The position numbers and the translations under genes are program-made. DNA of 19,177 nt. It comes from JBAVQS01 sp049694275 (GTDB taxonomy: Bacteria > Chloroflexota > Anaerolineae > UBA4142 > SHND01). Positions 6,364 through 13,853 of this stretch are shown in pieces. A model generated the notes under the pieces. The model was not told the DNA's origin, made no database searches, and was given only the letters and a program-made list of their open reading frames with translations. The DNA lies in assembly GCA_049694275.1 (NCBI GenBank), contig JBAVQS010000266.1, forward strand, positions 1-19,177, in the 5' to 3' direction. Within the stretch, counting starts at the first letter, position 1. Each line of letters begins with the position of its first letter.

Positions 6364-7206
6364 ATGGCAAGCAGAACAAGTATTTCATGGACCGATGCGA
6401 CCTGGAATCCGTGGCGGGGATGCCACAAGGTGAGCCAGGGCTGCAAATCCTGCTATATGTTCAGGGAACAGAAACGATATGGGAGAGACCCTAACGTCGT
6501 GGTGAGATCAAAGACCACATTCTACAGCCCGCTCGGATGGAAAGAACCGCGGAAGGTTTTCACCTGCTCATGGTCTGACTTTTTCATTGCGGAAGCTGAC
6601 GAATGGCGGTCTGAAGCCTGGTCAATTATTCGCCGAACCCCTCATTTGACCTATCAGATTTTGACCAAACGACCTGAGAATATCGCGGCGCGGTTGCCTG
6701 CAGACTGGGGTGAAGGATACGCCAATTGTTGGTTGGGCGTCAGCGTCGAGGACCAGAGCGCCGCTGAAGAGCGCATCCCATTCCTGCTGAAAACGCCGGC
6801 CGCGGTGCGGTTCCTGTCGTGCGAGCCACTGCTCGGGCCGGTCCGGTTGGATCAATGCGCCTCTGTCTACGGGATTGGGCAATATTACAACGCGCTGGAG
6901 CAGGGGATTGACTGGGTCATCGTCGGCGGAGAAAGCGGCCCCCACGCCCGCCCGATGCACCCAGGATGGGCCCGCTCGATCAGGGATCAGTGCGTTGGCG
7001 CAGGGGCGAGTTTCTTCTTCAAGCAATGGGGCAACTGGACGACAGACCTGGGTGGATACACCGACTATGCGCTTGATGTCGTCAAACGCGAGAACAACCG
7101 GCGGAACTTTCATGCCTTCCCGGATGGTTTGGTAATGCGCCGTATCAATTCAAAGCAAGAGCAGGCCGCGATGCTTGACGAAGTCGAATGGCATCAATTC
7201 CCATAA
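6364..7206 (+). CDS. phage Gp37/Gp68 family protein (DUF5131)
   Basis: The 280-residue product starts at ATG 6364 after an AAGGAG site. It has the hallmark N-terminus of the family: SISWTDATWNPWRGC, then C20, C27 and C30 (C-x6-C-x2-CY), and the later VSVEDQ, FLSCEPLLGP (~157-166), WVIVGGESG and FFFKQWG blocks. Its length fits the family. The three-cysteine motif has been compared with radical-SAM proteins, but the biochemical role is unknown. In other phages a TcmP partner gene can lie beside it; none is visible here. The family is typical of phage and integrative-element early regions. Confidence 0.92.
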   Translation: MASRTSISWTDATWNPWRGCHKVSQGCKSCYMFREQKRYGRDPNVVVRSKTTFYSPLGWKEPRKVFTCSWSDFFIAEADEWRSEAWSIIRRTPHLTYQILTKRPENIAARLPADWGEGYANCWLGVSVEDQSAAEERIPFLLKTPAAVRFLSCEPLLGPVRLDQCASVYGIGQYYNALEQGIDWVIVGGESGPHARPMHPGWARSIRDQCVGAGASFFFKQWGNWTTDLGGYTDYALDVVKRENNRRNFHAFPDGLVMRRINSKQEQAAMLDEVEWHQFP

Positions 7207-7213
7207 CCTATCC

Positions 7214-7234
7214 ATTCCAATATCTGAACGCATA
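7214..7234 (+). promoter_or_regulatory. intergenic control motif, copy 3 of 5
   Basis: ATTCCAATATCTGAACGCAT is the most divergent copy in the centre, but it keeps ATTCCAATA and GAACGCATAAA. It ends 16-17 bases before the helicase ATG at 7251 and just upstream of the ribosome site CGAGG. Confidence 0.5.
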
Positions 7235-7250
7235 AACACGAGGTAGCACC

Positions 7251-9179
7251 ATGAGCAACACAGACTGGCAATCATCATTTGAATCTCTCCGCTCGTCCCT
7301 GGATCAGGCGCAGACGGCCCGGGCCTTCCTGGAGCAGTGGGAGACCGAGACGGCGGCCGCCATCGCCAAGTACGCCCGCGCTGCGGGTGGCGCCGAGCTC
7401 GACGCCGAGGCGATCAAGGCGTCGGTCACACGGCCGTATACCCTGATTCCCATCGACCAGCACAAAGCGTTGCTGGTCCACTGGCGCGGGATCAAGCTCC
7501 CGATCTTCGGCTGGGTAAAGAAACAGGAAGCCGCTTTCACGATCTCCGAGGTCTCGCGCGGGATGGACCTTCTGACTCCATTTCCAGACTGGCTGAAAGA
7601 TGAGATGGGCTGGCAGCCGCCCGAGCACCAGGCCGTCATCGAGGGGGACCGCACCGCGATCCGCGTGACGACCGGCGATGAGAGTTCATTCCGCAAACGC
7701 TACGGGGCGCAGCTCGGAGCGAAGCAGGCCGATGGCACATTCAAGATCAAGCCGGGCGACGCCTGGATCAAACTGGTCGGGCAGCTCGTGAAGGACGGCA
7801 TTCTGCCCTGGCAGCCCCAGCCGGTCTCTGCCGCCGACTGGGATGCACAGTCCCAATGCGCAATCGTGCTCCGCGACTACCAAAAGCCGTTCGTTGCCGA
7901 GTTCCTGGACAAGGGCGCCGTCTTTTACAATCTCCCGCCTGGTGGGGGCAAGACCTATCTCTCGCTCCACCTGATCGCACACACGCGCGGCAAGGTGCTG
8001 ATCCTGGCCCCTTCCGTCATCCTCTGCGAGCAATGGCGCGAACGCGTCAAGGCGCATGCGCCGGATGCAGATGTCACGATTCTGACCTATGCCAGCGGCA
8101 AAAAGGCGCTCGACCAGGAATGGACACTGACGATCTTCGACGAAGTACAGACCCTTCCCGCGGACACGTTCTCAAAGCTGGCGTTTCTCAAGACGAAATA
8201 CCGCGCCGGTCTGAGCGCGAGCCCTTGGCGGGAAGATGGACGCCAGTATCTCATTGCGGCGCTCTCCGGATTCCCGTGCGCAATTCGGTGGTCCGACCTG
8301 ATCCGATCCGGTGTTCTCAAGCGCCCGCGGGTTGTCGTTGCCACTGTGCCCAATGATGCCGCCAAGACGCGTTTTGTCCAGCAGCTCGTCCGCGAGCGCC
8401 GGGGCGGTCGGGCGCTCATCTTTTGCGATTACCTGGATCAGGGGAATGCCCTGGCGAATGCGCTTGAAGTTCCCTTTGTGAGCGGCGAGACCCCGCACAA
8501 ATTCGAGCGTGTCCAGGAGGCGCCGGTGTGCGTTGTTTCGCGCATCGCCGACCGCGGGCTTGATTTTGAGGACCTCACGCTCGTCGTCGAGGTTGCATTT
8601 CTGGGCAAATCACGTGAGCAGGAAGCGCAGCGCCTGGGTCGTTTGCTGCACAGCCAGGCGAAAGGGGTGCATTACCTCCTGTTCACGCCCGAGGAGATGG
8701 AGAAGTTCCGGCCACGCATCTATGGCATTGAGGCAGAGCTCGCGGGCGAGGTCGATATTGAATTTGTGACGGTCGGGCATGTGGCCGAGCCCAAGGAGCG
8801 CAGCGCCATCCGCCAGCGGCCGGCCCGATCTACAGCCCAGCGCGCCTTGTCCGCGGACAAGCCGATGTCCGAGCTTGACCAGGCGCTGGCGAATCCCGCG
8901 ATTGCCAAGTTGGTTGCGCAAGCGGAATCAAAGATGGAACGGAACGTGCGCAGCCTCATCCGCAAGGTCATCGGCCTGGCGTGGGACTCGGCGATTTCAG
9001 AAGAGGAATTGCGGATTGGCATGGGGATCAAGCCGCGTATGTTGACCTACTACCGCAAGGCGTTCGCCGAGGCGCGGGTGGTTGGGCTCTTAACGCAATT
9101 GGATGATGGGCGATATATGACCGACCGGGCCAAGATCAAGAGCGTGATTGCCCTCTCGCAAAAGCTCGGTAAGCGGTAG
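7251..9179 (+). CDS. superfamily 2 DNA helicase/translocase (XPB/RecG-like core)
   Basis: The 642-residue protein has a family-specific N-terminus (~1-205), then an SF2 core. The segment VLRDYQKPFV resembles a Q/entry motif. PPGGGKT (229-235) is Walker A, and IFDEVQ gives DEVQ at 297-300 in place of the commoner DEAH. GLSASP (320-325) is motif III and QRLGR (460-464) is motif VI. The DRGLDFEDL segment is motif V. A C-terminal helical region (~530-642) follows, with a possible winged-helix end. It should use ATP to move on or remodel DNA during element replication or recombination. It has its own control-motif copy and CGAGG site. No nuclease domain is fused to it. Confidence 0.88.
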   Translation: MSNTDWQSSFESLRSSLDQAQTARAFLEQWETETAAAIAKYARAAGGAELDAEAIKASVTRPYTLIPIDQHKALLVHWRGIKLPIFGWVKKQEAAFTISEVSRGMDLLTPFPDWLKDEMGWQPPEHQAVIEGDRTAIRVTTGDESSFRKRYGAQLGAKQADGTFKIKPGDAWIKLVGQLVKDGILPWQPQPVSAADWDAQSQCAIVLRDYQKPFVAEFLDKGAVFYNLPPGGGKTYLSLHLIAHTRGKVLILAPSVILCEQWRERVKAHAPDADVTILTYASGKKALDQEWTLTIFDEVQTLPADTFSKLAFLKTKYRAGLSASPWREDGRQYLIAALSGFPCAIRWSDLIRSGVLKRPRVVVATVPNDAAKTRFVQQLVRERRGGRALIFCDYLDQGNALANALEVPFVSGETPHKFERVQEAPVCVVSRIADRGLDFEDLTLVVEVAFLGKSREQEAQRLGRLLHSQAKGVHYLLFTPEEMEKFRPRIYGIEAELAGEVDIEFVTVGHVAEPKERSAIRQRPARSTAQRALSADKPMSELDQALANPAIAKLVAQAESKMERNVRSLIRKVIGLAWDSAISEEELRIGMGIKPRMLTYYRKAFAEARVVGLLTQLDDGRYMTDRAKIKSVIALSQKLGKR

Positions 9180-9191
9180 CGATTTCCATGC

Positions 9192-9212
9192 ACTCCAACA
9201 GTAGAACGCATA
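9192..9212 (+). promoter_or_regulatory. intergenic control motif, copy 4 of 5
   Basis: ACTCCAACAGTAGAACGCAT matches the consensus closely and lies 15 bases before the ATG at 9227. A TTTCCATGCA sequence directly upstream recurs almost exactly at 13809 (ATTCCATGCA) and 17369, in two other intergenic spots. Confidence 0.55.
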
Positions 9213-9226
9213 GGCGGTAATCACCA

Positions 9227-9535
9227 ATGCCAATACCTGATCCCAGAAACAAAGACGGCAACGACATCACATGTTCGGCGTGCGGCGGCCGCCGGTCCAG
9301 AGTCGTCGATACCCGCGCCGATCCGGAGGGGCATTTCCTACGCCGTCGCCGTGAATGCCAGTCCTGCCTGACCAGGTTCACCACCTACGAGGTGAACGGC
9401 AATTACGAAAAGACGGTCAGGGAACTGCGGGAGAGAATGGCCGCACTCGGGCGGCAGCTCGCCGCGATCTCGGAGCTATTGGACCAGATACCGGAAGCGC
9501 CAACGGACGGAAGTGGCGCAGACAGCAAAGGGTGA
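9227..9535 (+). CDS. NrdR-type zinc ribbon protein lacking the ATP cone
   Basis: The 102-residue product copies the zinc ribbon of the ribonucleotide reductase repressor NrdR. C16 and C19 (CSACG), SRVVDTR, the basic LRRRREC and C44/C47, then RFTTYE, match the family in order. Full NrdR is ~150 residues and has an ATP-cone domain after the ribbon that senses dATP/ATP. Here that domain is replaced by a short helical, coiled-coil-like stretch (~60-90) and a polar tail. It could bind NrdR boxes without nucleotide control, or act as an unrelated element regulator. No nrd gene is seen in the window. Confidence 0.8.
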   Translation: MPIPDPRNKDGNDITCSACGGRRSRVVDTRADPEGHFLRRRRECQSCLTRFTTYEVNGNYEKTVRELRERMAALGRQLAAISELLDQIPEAPTDGSGADSKG

Positions 9536-9539
9536 AGCC

Positions 9540-9722
9540 ATGCAATTCAAAATCTATCTCGTCTCGGATACGGGAACCGCGATTGCGGACAACGAGGAAT
9601 CGGCCCAACACCTGATTCGGGCCGGCTACCGCAAGTGCACCCGCGCCGAATATCAACAAAAGCGGCAGGAGCAAGGGTCTGTGGATGCGCATGACGCGGA
9701 GCAGGGCGGCAAGGAGAACTGA
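9540..9722 (+). CDS. small hypothetical protein
   Basis: From ATG 9540 the product has 60 residues, beginning MQFKIYLVSDTGTAIADNEE. AAAGGGTG lies just upstream with good spacing, and the start is four bases after the NrdR-like stop, so I prefer it to the in-frame ATG at 9513, which lies inside the previous gene. The sequence suggests a beta strand, then a helix (ESAQHLIRAGYRKCTRAEYQ) and a polar Gln/Asp-rich tail. The family is not recognised. Its TGA shares a base with the next ATG, indicating translational coupling to the ASCH gene. Confidence 0.65.
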   Translation: MQFKIYLVSDTGTAIADNEESAQHLIRAGYRKCTRAEYQQKRQEQGSVDAHDAEQGGKEN

Positions 9723-10171
9723 TGTTAGCCATATCATTTGCCTGGACAACGGCCGCCGTGCGTGCGAGGCGCAAGACCGTCACACGCCGGCAGTGGACCG
9801 ACTACTGGGCGCACCTGTTCGCACGCGCCTTCGAGCGCAATGAGCTCATCGCGGCGCTGGACAAGGACCGCAGGGCAGGGGGCAAGCAATTCGGGACGAT
9901 CCGTCTGACCCGAGCGCCATATCAGGAAAGCGAATCGCTGATGCCGGATGAAGACTATGAGGGCGAGGGCTTTGCGTTTCTGGATGAGTACCCGCAGTTC
10001 AAACCGGCCAAGTGGCGGGGGGCCAGCTTACGAGAGCTCTTCGGGCAATCGCGACTGGAAGGCGCCGTGGTATACGTCGTTCGTTTTGAGGTTGTGGACC
10101 TGGTCGAGCCGTTGACGCTCCCGGACCGGCTGCCCGATCTGGACCATGTCGGAAGCCATGTAATCCAATAG
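9722..10171 (+). CDS. ASCH-domain (PUA-like) phage protein
   Basis: The 149-residue protein opens with ISFAWTTAAVRARRKTVTRR, the recognisable start of phage ASCH-domain proteins, in which a beta strand leads into a basic helix. Downstream KQFGTIRLTRAPYQESESLM and the VVYVVRFEVVDL strand fit the PUA-like barrel. Such domains bind RNA or modified nucleotides, and the exact substrate here is unknown. Its ATG overlaps the previous TGA by one base. It ends just before the fifth control motif, closing the three-gene unit that starts with the NrdR-like protein. Confidence 0.8.
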   Translation: MLAISFAWTTAAVRARRKTVTRRQWTDYWAHLFARAFERNELIAALDKDRRAGGKQFGTIRLTRAPYQESESLMPDEDYEGEGFAFLDEYPQFKPAKWRGASLRELFGQSRLEGAVVYVVRFEVVDLVEPLTLPDRLPDLDHVGSHVIQ

Positions 10172-10182
10172 TAGAACGCATA
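10162..10182 (+). promoter_or_regulatory. intergenic control motif, copy 5 of 5
   Basis: AATCCAATAGTAGAACGCAT starts inside the end of the ASCH gene and ends 14 bases before the ATG at 10196. A strong AAGGAGGAG site follows at once. It is almost identical to copy 4, although the flanking genes are unrelated. Confidence 0.55.
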
Positions 10183-10195
10183 AAAAGGAGGAGCA

Positions 10196-10486
10196 ATGAA
10201 ACTGATCGGAAGGGGTATTTTAGACAGCAGTACAATTGTCGCCCTCGCGCACCATGAAGAGCGAGCCTTGAGTGAATTGATGAGGGCGTTGAATGATCTG
10301 CCCAACGAGCAAAACGGAGTGGCGCCCGAATCGGCATGGGCCGATGTTTTTGATTTCATTCGCGAACTGGCGCATGGGATTGAGCAGAGCAAAATAGCCG
10401 ATCCCGCGATAGAGTCAGGTCAAAAGACCGTGCAGGTAACCCGGATTATCCATGTCGCCGTCAAGTCGAATGGAGCCCCAAAATGA
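10196..10486 (+). CDS. hypothetical protein
   Basis: The 96-residue product starts at ATG 10196 behind one of the strongest ribosome sites in the window, AAGGAGG. It is mixed alpha/beta: DSSTIVALAHHEERALSELM is helical, a Trp/Phe helix (AWADVFDFIRELAHGIEQ) lies at ~43-61 and VTRIIHVAVKS is a strand at the end. There are no cysteines or membrane segments. The family is not recognised. It is the first gene of the last control unit before the zinc-finger genes. A possible 12-codon frame overlaps its stop (10483-10521), but I do not call it a gene. Confidence 0.65.
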   Translation: MKLIGRGILDSSTIVALAHHEERALSELMRALNDLPNEQNGVAPESAWADVFDFIRELAHGIEQSKIADPAIESGQKTVQVTRIIHVAVKSNGAPK

Positions 10487-10526
10487 GAGAGACTTACGAA
10501 GACATCACACATAGGAGATAACAAGC

Positions 10527-10973
10527 ATGAAACACCAAGGCGATATTGACGCTGCGGTCGAGGCTGCGGTCAAGGCCGAACAGAAAAAGCACGCGCAATT
10601 CCATCGCCAGGCGAACCGGACCATCGCCCGGATCGAGAAGAAACTGGCAAAGCTGGAAAAGACCGGCTATCCAGTCCATGATCGGCTCGAAGCGTTGAAA
10701 GCATTCGTCGAGCCTTACGCCAAGTGCAACTATTGCGGACGGACATCGGGACATGATCGCGGATGCCCATACCGACGCGATGACGGGAGCGCGTATTACC
10801 AGACGATGCGGGCGGCGCGGATGGCTCTGGGCACGTGGCCGATAGGAAAGGCCCGCGAGGCGAAATGGCCGTGCGGGATTTGTGGCAGCGGGACCCGGTT
10901 TGAGACCGAAAAGAAACTGGCTGAGCATATCTCATCGGCCCATGGGATGAAGTACATCTCGCCAACGCAATAG
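10527..10973 (+). CDS. coiled-coil protein with two zinc fingers
   Basis: The 148-residue protein starts at ATG 10527 with TAGGAGAT upstream. Residues 1-50 form a Lys/Ala/Glu coiled coil. A first metal site, CNYCGRTSGHDRGC, follows at ~70-84. Near the C-terminus CGICGSGTRFETEKKLAEHI and a second His reproduce the spacing of a C2H2 finger (C-x2-C...H-x4-H). A dimeric nucleic-acid-binding protein is a reasonable inference. I know no exact family. Phage early regions often carry such recognisers. Confidence 0.7.
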   Translation: MKHQGDIDAAVEAAVKAEQKKHAQFHRQANRTIARIEKKLAKLEKTGYPVHDRLEALKAFVEPYAKCNYCGRTSGHDRGCPYRRDDGSAYYQTMRAARMALGTWPIGKAREAKWPCGICGSGTRFETEKKLAEHISSAHGMKYISPTQ

Positions 10974-10989
10974 GGAAGGGGATGGCGTC

Positions 10990-11193
10990 ATGACCGTATC
11001 CGAGCTCATCAGAGAACTGCAAGCCTATCCAGGCGATATGACAGTCACTATCGCCATAGCGAATGAGACAGCCGACCGGGTCAAGCACATCCCGGTTGCA
11101 CAGGTAGAGCGCATCAACCGTGCACTGGTCGCAGAGCGCGGCGTACTCGAATCCCGGCGTGAATCGGTGGTCGAACTGTCATGCGCGCAATAA
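10990..11193 (+). CDS. small phage protein of the LxxLxxYPxD type
   Basis: The 67-residue product begins MTVSELIRELQAYPGDMTVT. This is the opening of a widespread small phage and plasmid protein type, in which an amphipathic helix is followed by a short beta strand (VTIAIAN). Its function is not known. A GGAAGGGG tract precedes the ATG at 10990. The last ~20 residues look less typical. The gene is sandwiched between two cysteine-rich genes with short gaps and is probably in their transcript. Confidence 0.65.
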   Translation: MTVSELIRELQAYPGDMTVTIAIANETADRVKHIPVAQVERINRALVAERGVLESRRESVVELSCAQ

Positions 11194-11229
11194 ATAGAGG
11201 AATGCCAGATAGCCAGGGGAGGTTATTCG

Positions 11230-12132
11230 ATGTCTGACCAATGGGAAAACGATAGCGCCGAGCAACAAATTGCACGGCAGGAAGCCTGGGGAAGCAAGCT
11301 CCGACAATTGCAAGCACAACTTGACACGATGACCAAGCGTGCAGAAAAGGCCGAGCGTCAGGTTTTTGACTCGGATTCGGCAGCAGACGCCTCGTTGGTG
11401 TCAGCGCAACAGGTGGAACATGAGCGGGATGACGCTCTTCGATGGGCACGGGCATGGAAACAGGCGGCCAAGACATGGCGCAGACTGGATGATCGGGATT
11501 TCAAGGCAAGGCTGGAGAGTATGTTTCCCGCATCTAGTTTTACAGATCGGACGGTGCGGGTTCGGCTCATATTAGATGACCAACGTCTGCGGGATATCGA
11601 ATCCGCAGCACAAAGGGTCGTTGCGGCAGCCCAGACCGGATTCTGGTTGCACACGCCAGCCGAGCGGGAAGAGTTCATGCGGCTGAGCGCGGAGATTGCC
11701 AAGCTACGCGATGCCCTGATCCGGTTCTATCCGTGTCCGCGCTGTGAGGGACAGAAGTTTGACAAGGGTAACTGCGGGATGTGCAACAACAAAGGATACT
11801 TGCTACCGGAGCAGGGGAGGGAGACTAACACGAATCCGTATTCCAAAGGCAGCGTCGAATACAAAGTGTTTCGCATGGCGCAGCAGCGGGGTTGGAAACC
11901 AGTCGCCGACGAGTTCAAGGACTTAAATGGGAGTTGGGGAAACATCGCACAGCAAGCGCCCTGGGAACGGTGGGCCCGAGAGCTTGGGTACAAACCGTCC
12001 CAATGCCATCTGACATGGGACGCATGGCTGTTGCGCGAGTTCAAGGTAAACAACGCATCTGAATTAAAAGCCCGGTTCCGTCAGATCGTCATGCAGGCCA
12101 ATCCAGAATACGCGGCTGCACCGCAAAAATAG
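11230..12132 (+). CDS. coiled-coil protein with DnaJ-like zinc knuckles
   Basis: This 300-residue protein starts at ATG 11230 after GGGGAGG. Residues ~10-75 are a coiled coil rich in Gln, Glu, Arg and Ala. A middle helical region contains FWLHTPAEREEFMRLSAEIA. At ~172-195 CPRCEGQKFDKGNCGMCNNK gives two CxxC-type knuckles followed by GYL, similar to the cysteine-rich zinc domain of DnaJ. The last ~90 residues are Trp-rich and helical, with KVFRMAQQRGWKPVADEFKD. No enzymatic motif is seen. A DNA- or protein-binding factor is the likeliest class; the family is not recognised. Confidence 0.7.
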   Translation: MSDQWENDSAEQQIARQEAWGSKLRQLQAQLDTMTKRAEKAERQVFDSDSAADASLVSAQQVEHERDDALRWARAWKQAAKTWRRLDDRDFKARLESMFPASSFTDRTVRVRLILDDQRLRDIESAAQRVVAAAQTGFWLHTPAEREEFMRLSAEIAKLRDALIRFYPCPRCEGQKFDKGNCGMCNNKGYLLPEQGRETNTNPYSKGSVEYKVFRMAQQRGWKPVADEFKDLNGSWGNIAQQAPWERWARELGYKPSQCHLTWDAWLLREFKVNNASELKARFRQIVMQANPEYAAAPQK

Positions 12133-12163
12133 CCGCTTTATCGGGACAGGGGAGAGGTAGGGG

Positions 12164-12211
12164 ATGATGAAAACGATATACAGCACGGAAGGGAGAGAAC
12201 ATCATGTTTGA
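12164..12211 (+). CDS. possible 15-residue leader peptide
   Basis: ATG 12164 follows GAGAGG and reads fifteen codons to TGA 12209-12211, overlapping the start of the 41-residue frame at 12204 in another frame. Such an overlap could couple translation. The only support is the ribosome site and the overlap, so this may be chance. Confidence 0.2.
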   Translation: MMKTIYSTEGREHHV

Positions 12212-12329
12212 TTATTCGAGCGATGAGGCATTAAGAGATTCACTCAGCAAGTTCACAATTGAAAGCTGCGCGAAGGGCGCAATGCAATGGTCTGTCCAAG
12301 TAGCATTCAATTCAGGGATTGCCATTTGA
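12204..12329 (+). CDS. 41-residue hypothetical protein
   Basis: ATG 12204 lies after AAGGGAGAG with good spacing and reads 41 codons to TGA 12327-12329. The product begins MFDYSSDEALRDSLSKFTIE and has one Cys and one Trp. It reads as a short amphipathic helix plus a strand. Its stop overlaps the first possible start of the HNH gene by eleven bases. No family is recognised. Presence in related elements would be the test of reality. Confidence 0.4.
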   Translation: MFDYSSDEALRDSLSKFTIESCAKGAMQWSVQVAFNSGIAI

Positions 12330-12732
12330 CAATCACGTTGCATTCTGCGAGAGCCCACACGATACGATACGCGCTCGGTTCTGTGAAAACATTGGAGGCC
12401 ACATGGTGTGTGGAGAGTGCGAAGACCGATTCATGCTGAGCGCCTCAAATCCGCACCCCGTTGTGGACGAAAGAGACCCGCGCGCCATCGAGCGCGCCAA
12501 AATGACGCCGGGTCTGCGCTATGACATCCTGCTACGCGATAAGTTTACCTGTAAGGGATGTGGGCGCAGCCCGAGTAGGGGAGACCCCGTCACGCTGCAC
12601 GTGGATCATATCGTCGCAATCGCGCTTGGTGGCAAAACCGTTCCTGAGAATCTGCAGACGCTCTGCCAGGATTGCAACCTCGGGAAAGGCACCAAACCGT
12701 GGATGGACGATCCGCAATTATCCATGTTCTGA
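12319..12732 (+). CDS. HNH endonuclease with N-terminal zinc ribbon
   Basis: The 137-residue frame contains a clear HNH core. KFTCKGCGRSP gives the first CxxC, LHVDHIVAIALGG is the HNH 'DH' segment, ENLQTLCQDCN holds the Asn and second CxxC, and LGKGTK ends the site. The N-terminal part also has cysteines (RFCE...MVCGEC), suggesting a second zinc site. The TTG start at 12319 keeps it. ATG 12403 has GGAGG four bases upstream, but would remove the first Cys pair. HNH proteins beside integrases are common in prophages as homing, packaging or restriction nucleases. The final role cannot be told from sequence. Confidence 0.85.
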   Translation: MPFDNHVAFCESPHDTIRARFCENIGGHMVCGECEDRFMLSASNPHPVVDERDPRAIERAKMTPGLRYDILLRDKFTCKGCGRSPSRGDPVTLHVDHIVAIALGGKTVPENLQTLCQDCNLGKGTKPWMDDPQLSMF

Positions 12733-12761
12733 GTCCCTTAATGAACCGTGAATAATATAGA

Positions 12762-12770
12762 TTATCCACA
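12762..12770 (+). promoter_or_regulatory. perfect DnaA-box sequence (TTATCCACA)
   Basis: The gap between the HNH and integrase genes has one exact TTATCCACA, the consensus DnaA box. It lies in an A+T-rich patch (AATAATATAGATTATCC). A single copy is weak evidence for an origin, as about 0.15 copies are expected by chance in a window this size. Confidence 0.3.
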
Positions 12771-12794
12771 CAAGTATCGAAAAGAGCACAGAAA

Positions 12795-13808
12795 ATGGTA
12801 AACATCGCCCTTCCCCTGCTGATCGAACAGTTTCTTGGGACGCTGGCCGAAAGCCCATGCACTTACAAGACATATTGCACCGGCTTGAATGCGTGGCAAA
12901 ACTTTTTGATGGAAGAGAAATGGCCTGCGGCTAAGCTGCGGGCGCGCCAGTCCCCTACCCTGCTGACGCTGGTCGATGTGACCGAGCAGAGTATTGCGGC
13001 ATACAAGGATTGGCTGCAGCGCAAGCCTGGCTCGAAATTCACCCGCCAGACTTACTTCGCCGCGGTCACGGCTTTCATCCGCTATGCAATGGCCCAGGAC
13101 TGGCTCCCCGATTTCTCGCTGGAGCGGGCCAAGACCAAAGCCCAGCAGATCAAGTTAGGCGGCGGATACCCGATGCCCAAGATTGAGCCGCGCCTCCCGG
13201 AGATCGTCGAGTATTGGGATAACAAACCATTGCCGGCCGCCGATACTGACGCAAACAAAACCAAGCGGCTGAACATTCTCCGGGCCAGGGCGTTCGTGCA
13301 TACGCTGTGGAGTACTGCCTGCCGCATGTCAGAAGCCCGCGGTCTGGATCGCAAGCAGGTTGCGGACGGACGACGGGACAAGGCTATCGTCAAGGGCAAA
13401 GGGAACAAAGAGCGATATATCTACCTTACCGCCGAGGCCCGCACTGCGATCCGAACCTATTGCAATGAGCGGGCGGATGAATTTGAGCCGCTTTTCATCT
13501 CGCATGGGCGGGGACATGGCCGGCGTTTGAGCATCACCCAGATGTCCGGGATTGTCTATATCGCCGCCGCCGCGCTGGGGCTTGATGTCTCACCCCATGA
13601 TTTTCGCCATTATCGTGCCTCTCAGATGTTGAATGACGGCGTGCCGTTGGAGGTGATCCAGGACCTATTGGGACACAGCGACATCTCTACCACACGCACG
13701 GTCTACGCCAAATCGGATGAGCATGTGATCCGGAGGCATTTCGATAGGGCCGCAATTTCTCCCAGGGAAGCATCCCATCGTGCTGCCGTGCAAGCGGCCG
13801 CCCAGTGA
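12795..13808 (+). CDS. int: tyrosine recombinase/integrase
   Basis: The 337-residue protein has a core-binding N-terminal domain (~1-115, with TYKTYCTGLNAWQNFL) and a catalytic domain with the full set of active residues. R177 lies in TACRMSEARG, a Lys is in the GKGNKER turn (~200), then H268 and R271 are in HDFRH, H294 in LLGHSD and Y304 in RTVYA. It should integrate or excise the element by site-specific recombination. The ATG at 12795 has only a modest GAAAAGAGC upstream. The gene is the last plus-strand member of region 1 and ends just before a tRNA-like sequence. Confidence 0.93.
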   Translation: MVNIALPLLIEQFLGTLAESPCTYKTYCTGLNAWQNFLMEEKWPAAKLRARQSPTLLTLVDVTEQSIAAYKDWLQRKPGSKFTRQTYFAAVTAFIRYAMAQDWLPDFSLERAKTKAQQIKLGGGYPMPKIEPRLPEIVEYWDNKPLPAADTDANKTKRLNILRARAFVHTLWSTACRMSEARGLDRKQVADGRRDKAIVKGKGNKERYIYLTAEARTAIRTYCNERADEFEPLFISHGRGHGRRLSITQMSGIVYIAAAALGLDVSPHDFRHYRASQMLNDGVPLEVIQDLLGHSDISTTRTVYAKSDEHVIRRHFDRAAISPREASHRAAVQAAAQ

Positions 13809-13825
13809 TTCCATGCAGTTAGATA

Positions 13826-13853
13826 TTGGAGTACAAGGATCGAACTTGGGACA
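13826..13853 (-). other. tRNA 3'-end-like fragment, possible att core
   Basis: On the minus strand this reads GTC, a T-arm-like CCAAG-TTCGATC-CTTG (loop 13838-13844) and ACTCCA. The seven-base loop fits the T-loop rule and the GTC before it fits the end of a variable loop. Four of five T-stem pairs form. No D-arm or anticodon arm follows on the right, so it is not an intact tRNA gene. Its position 20 bases after the integrase suggests an attachment core or scar. The unmatched right side means it is not the rebuilt end of a tRNA. Confidence 0.3.

Noticed and set aside
10483..10521. 12-codon frame overlapping the stop of the 96-residue gene
   Set aside because: It is too short, with no ribosome site or conserved feature to support it.
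12700..12800. Replication origin before the integrase
   Set aside because: There is one DnaA-box sequence only, without repeats or a large A+T-rich unwinding region.
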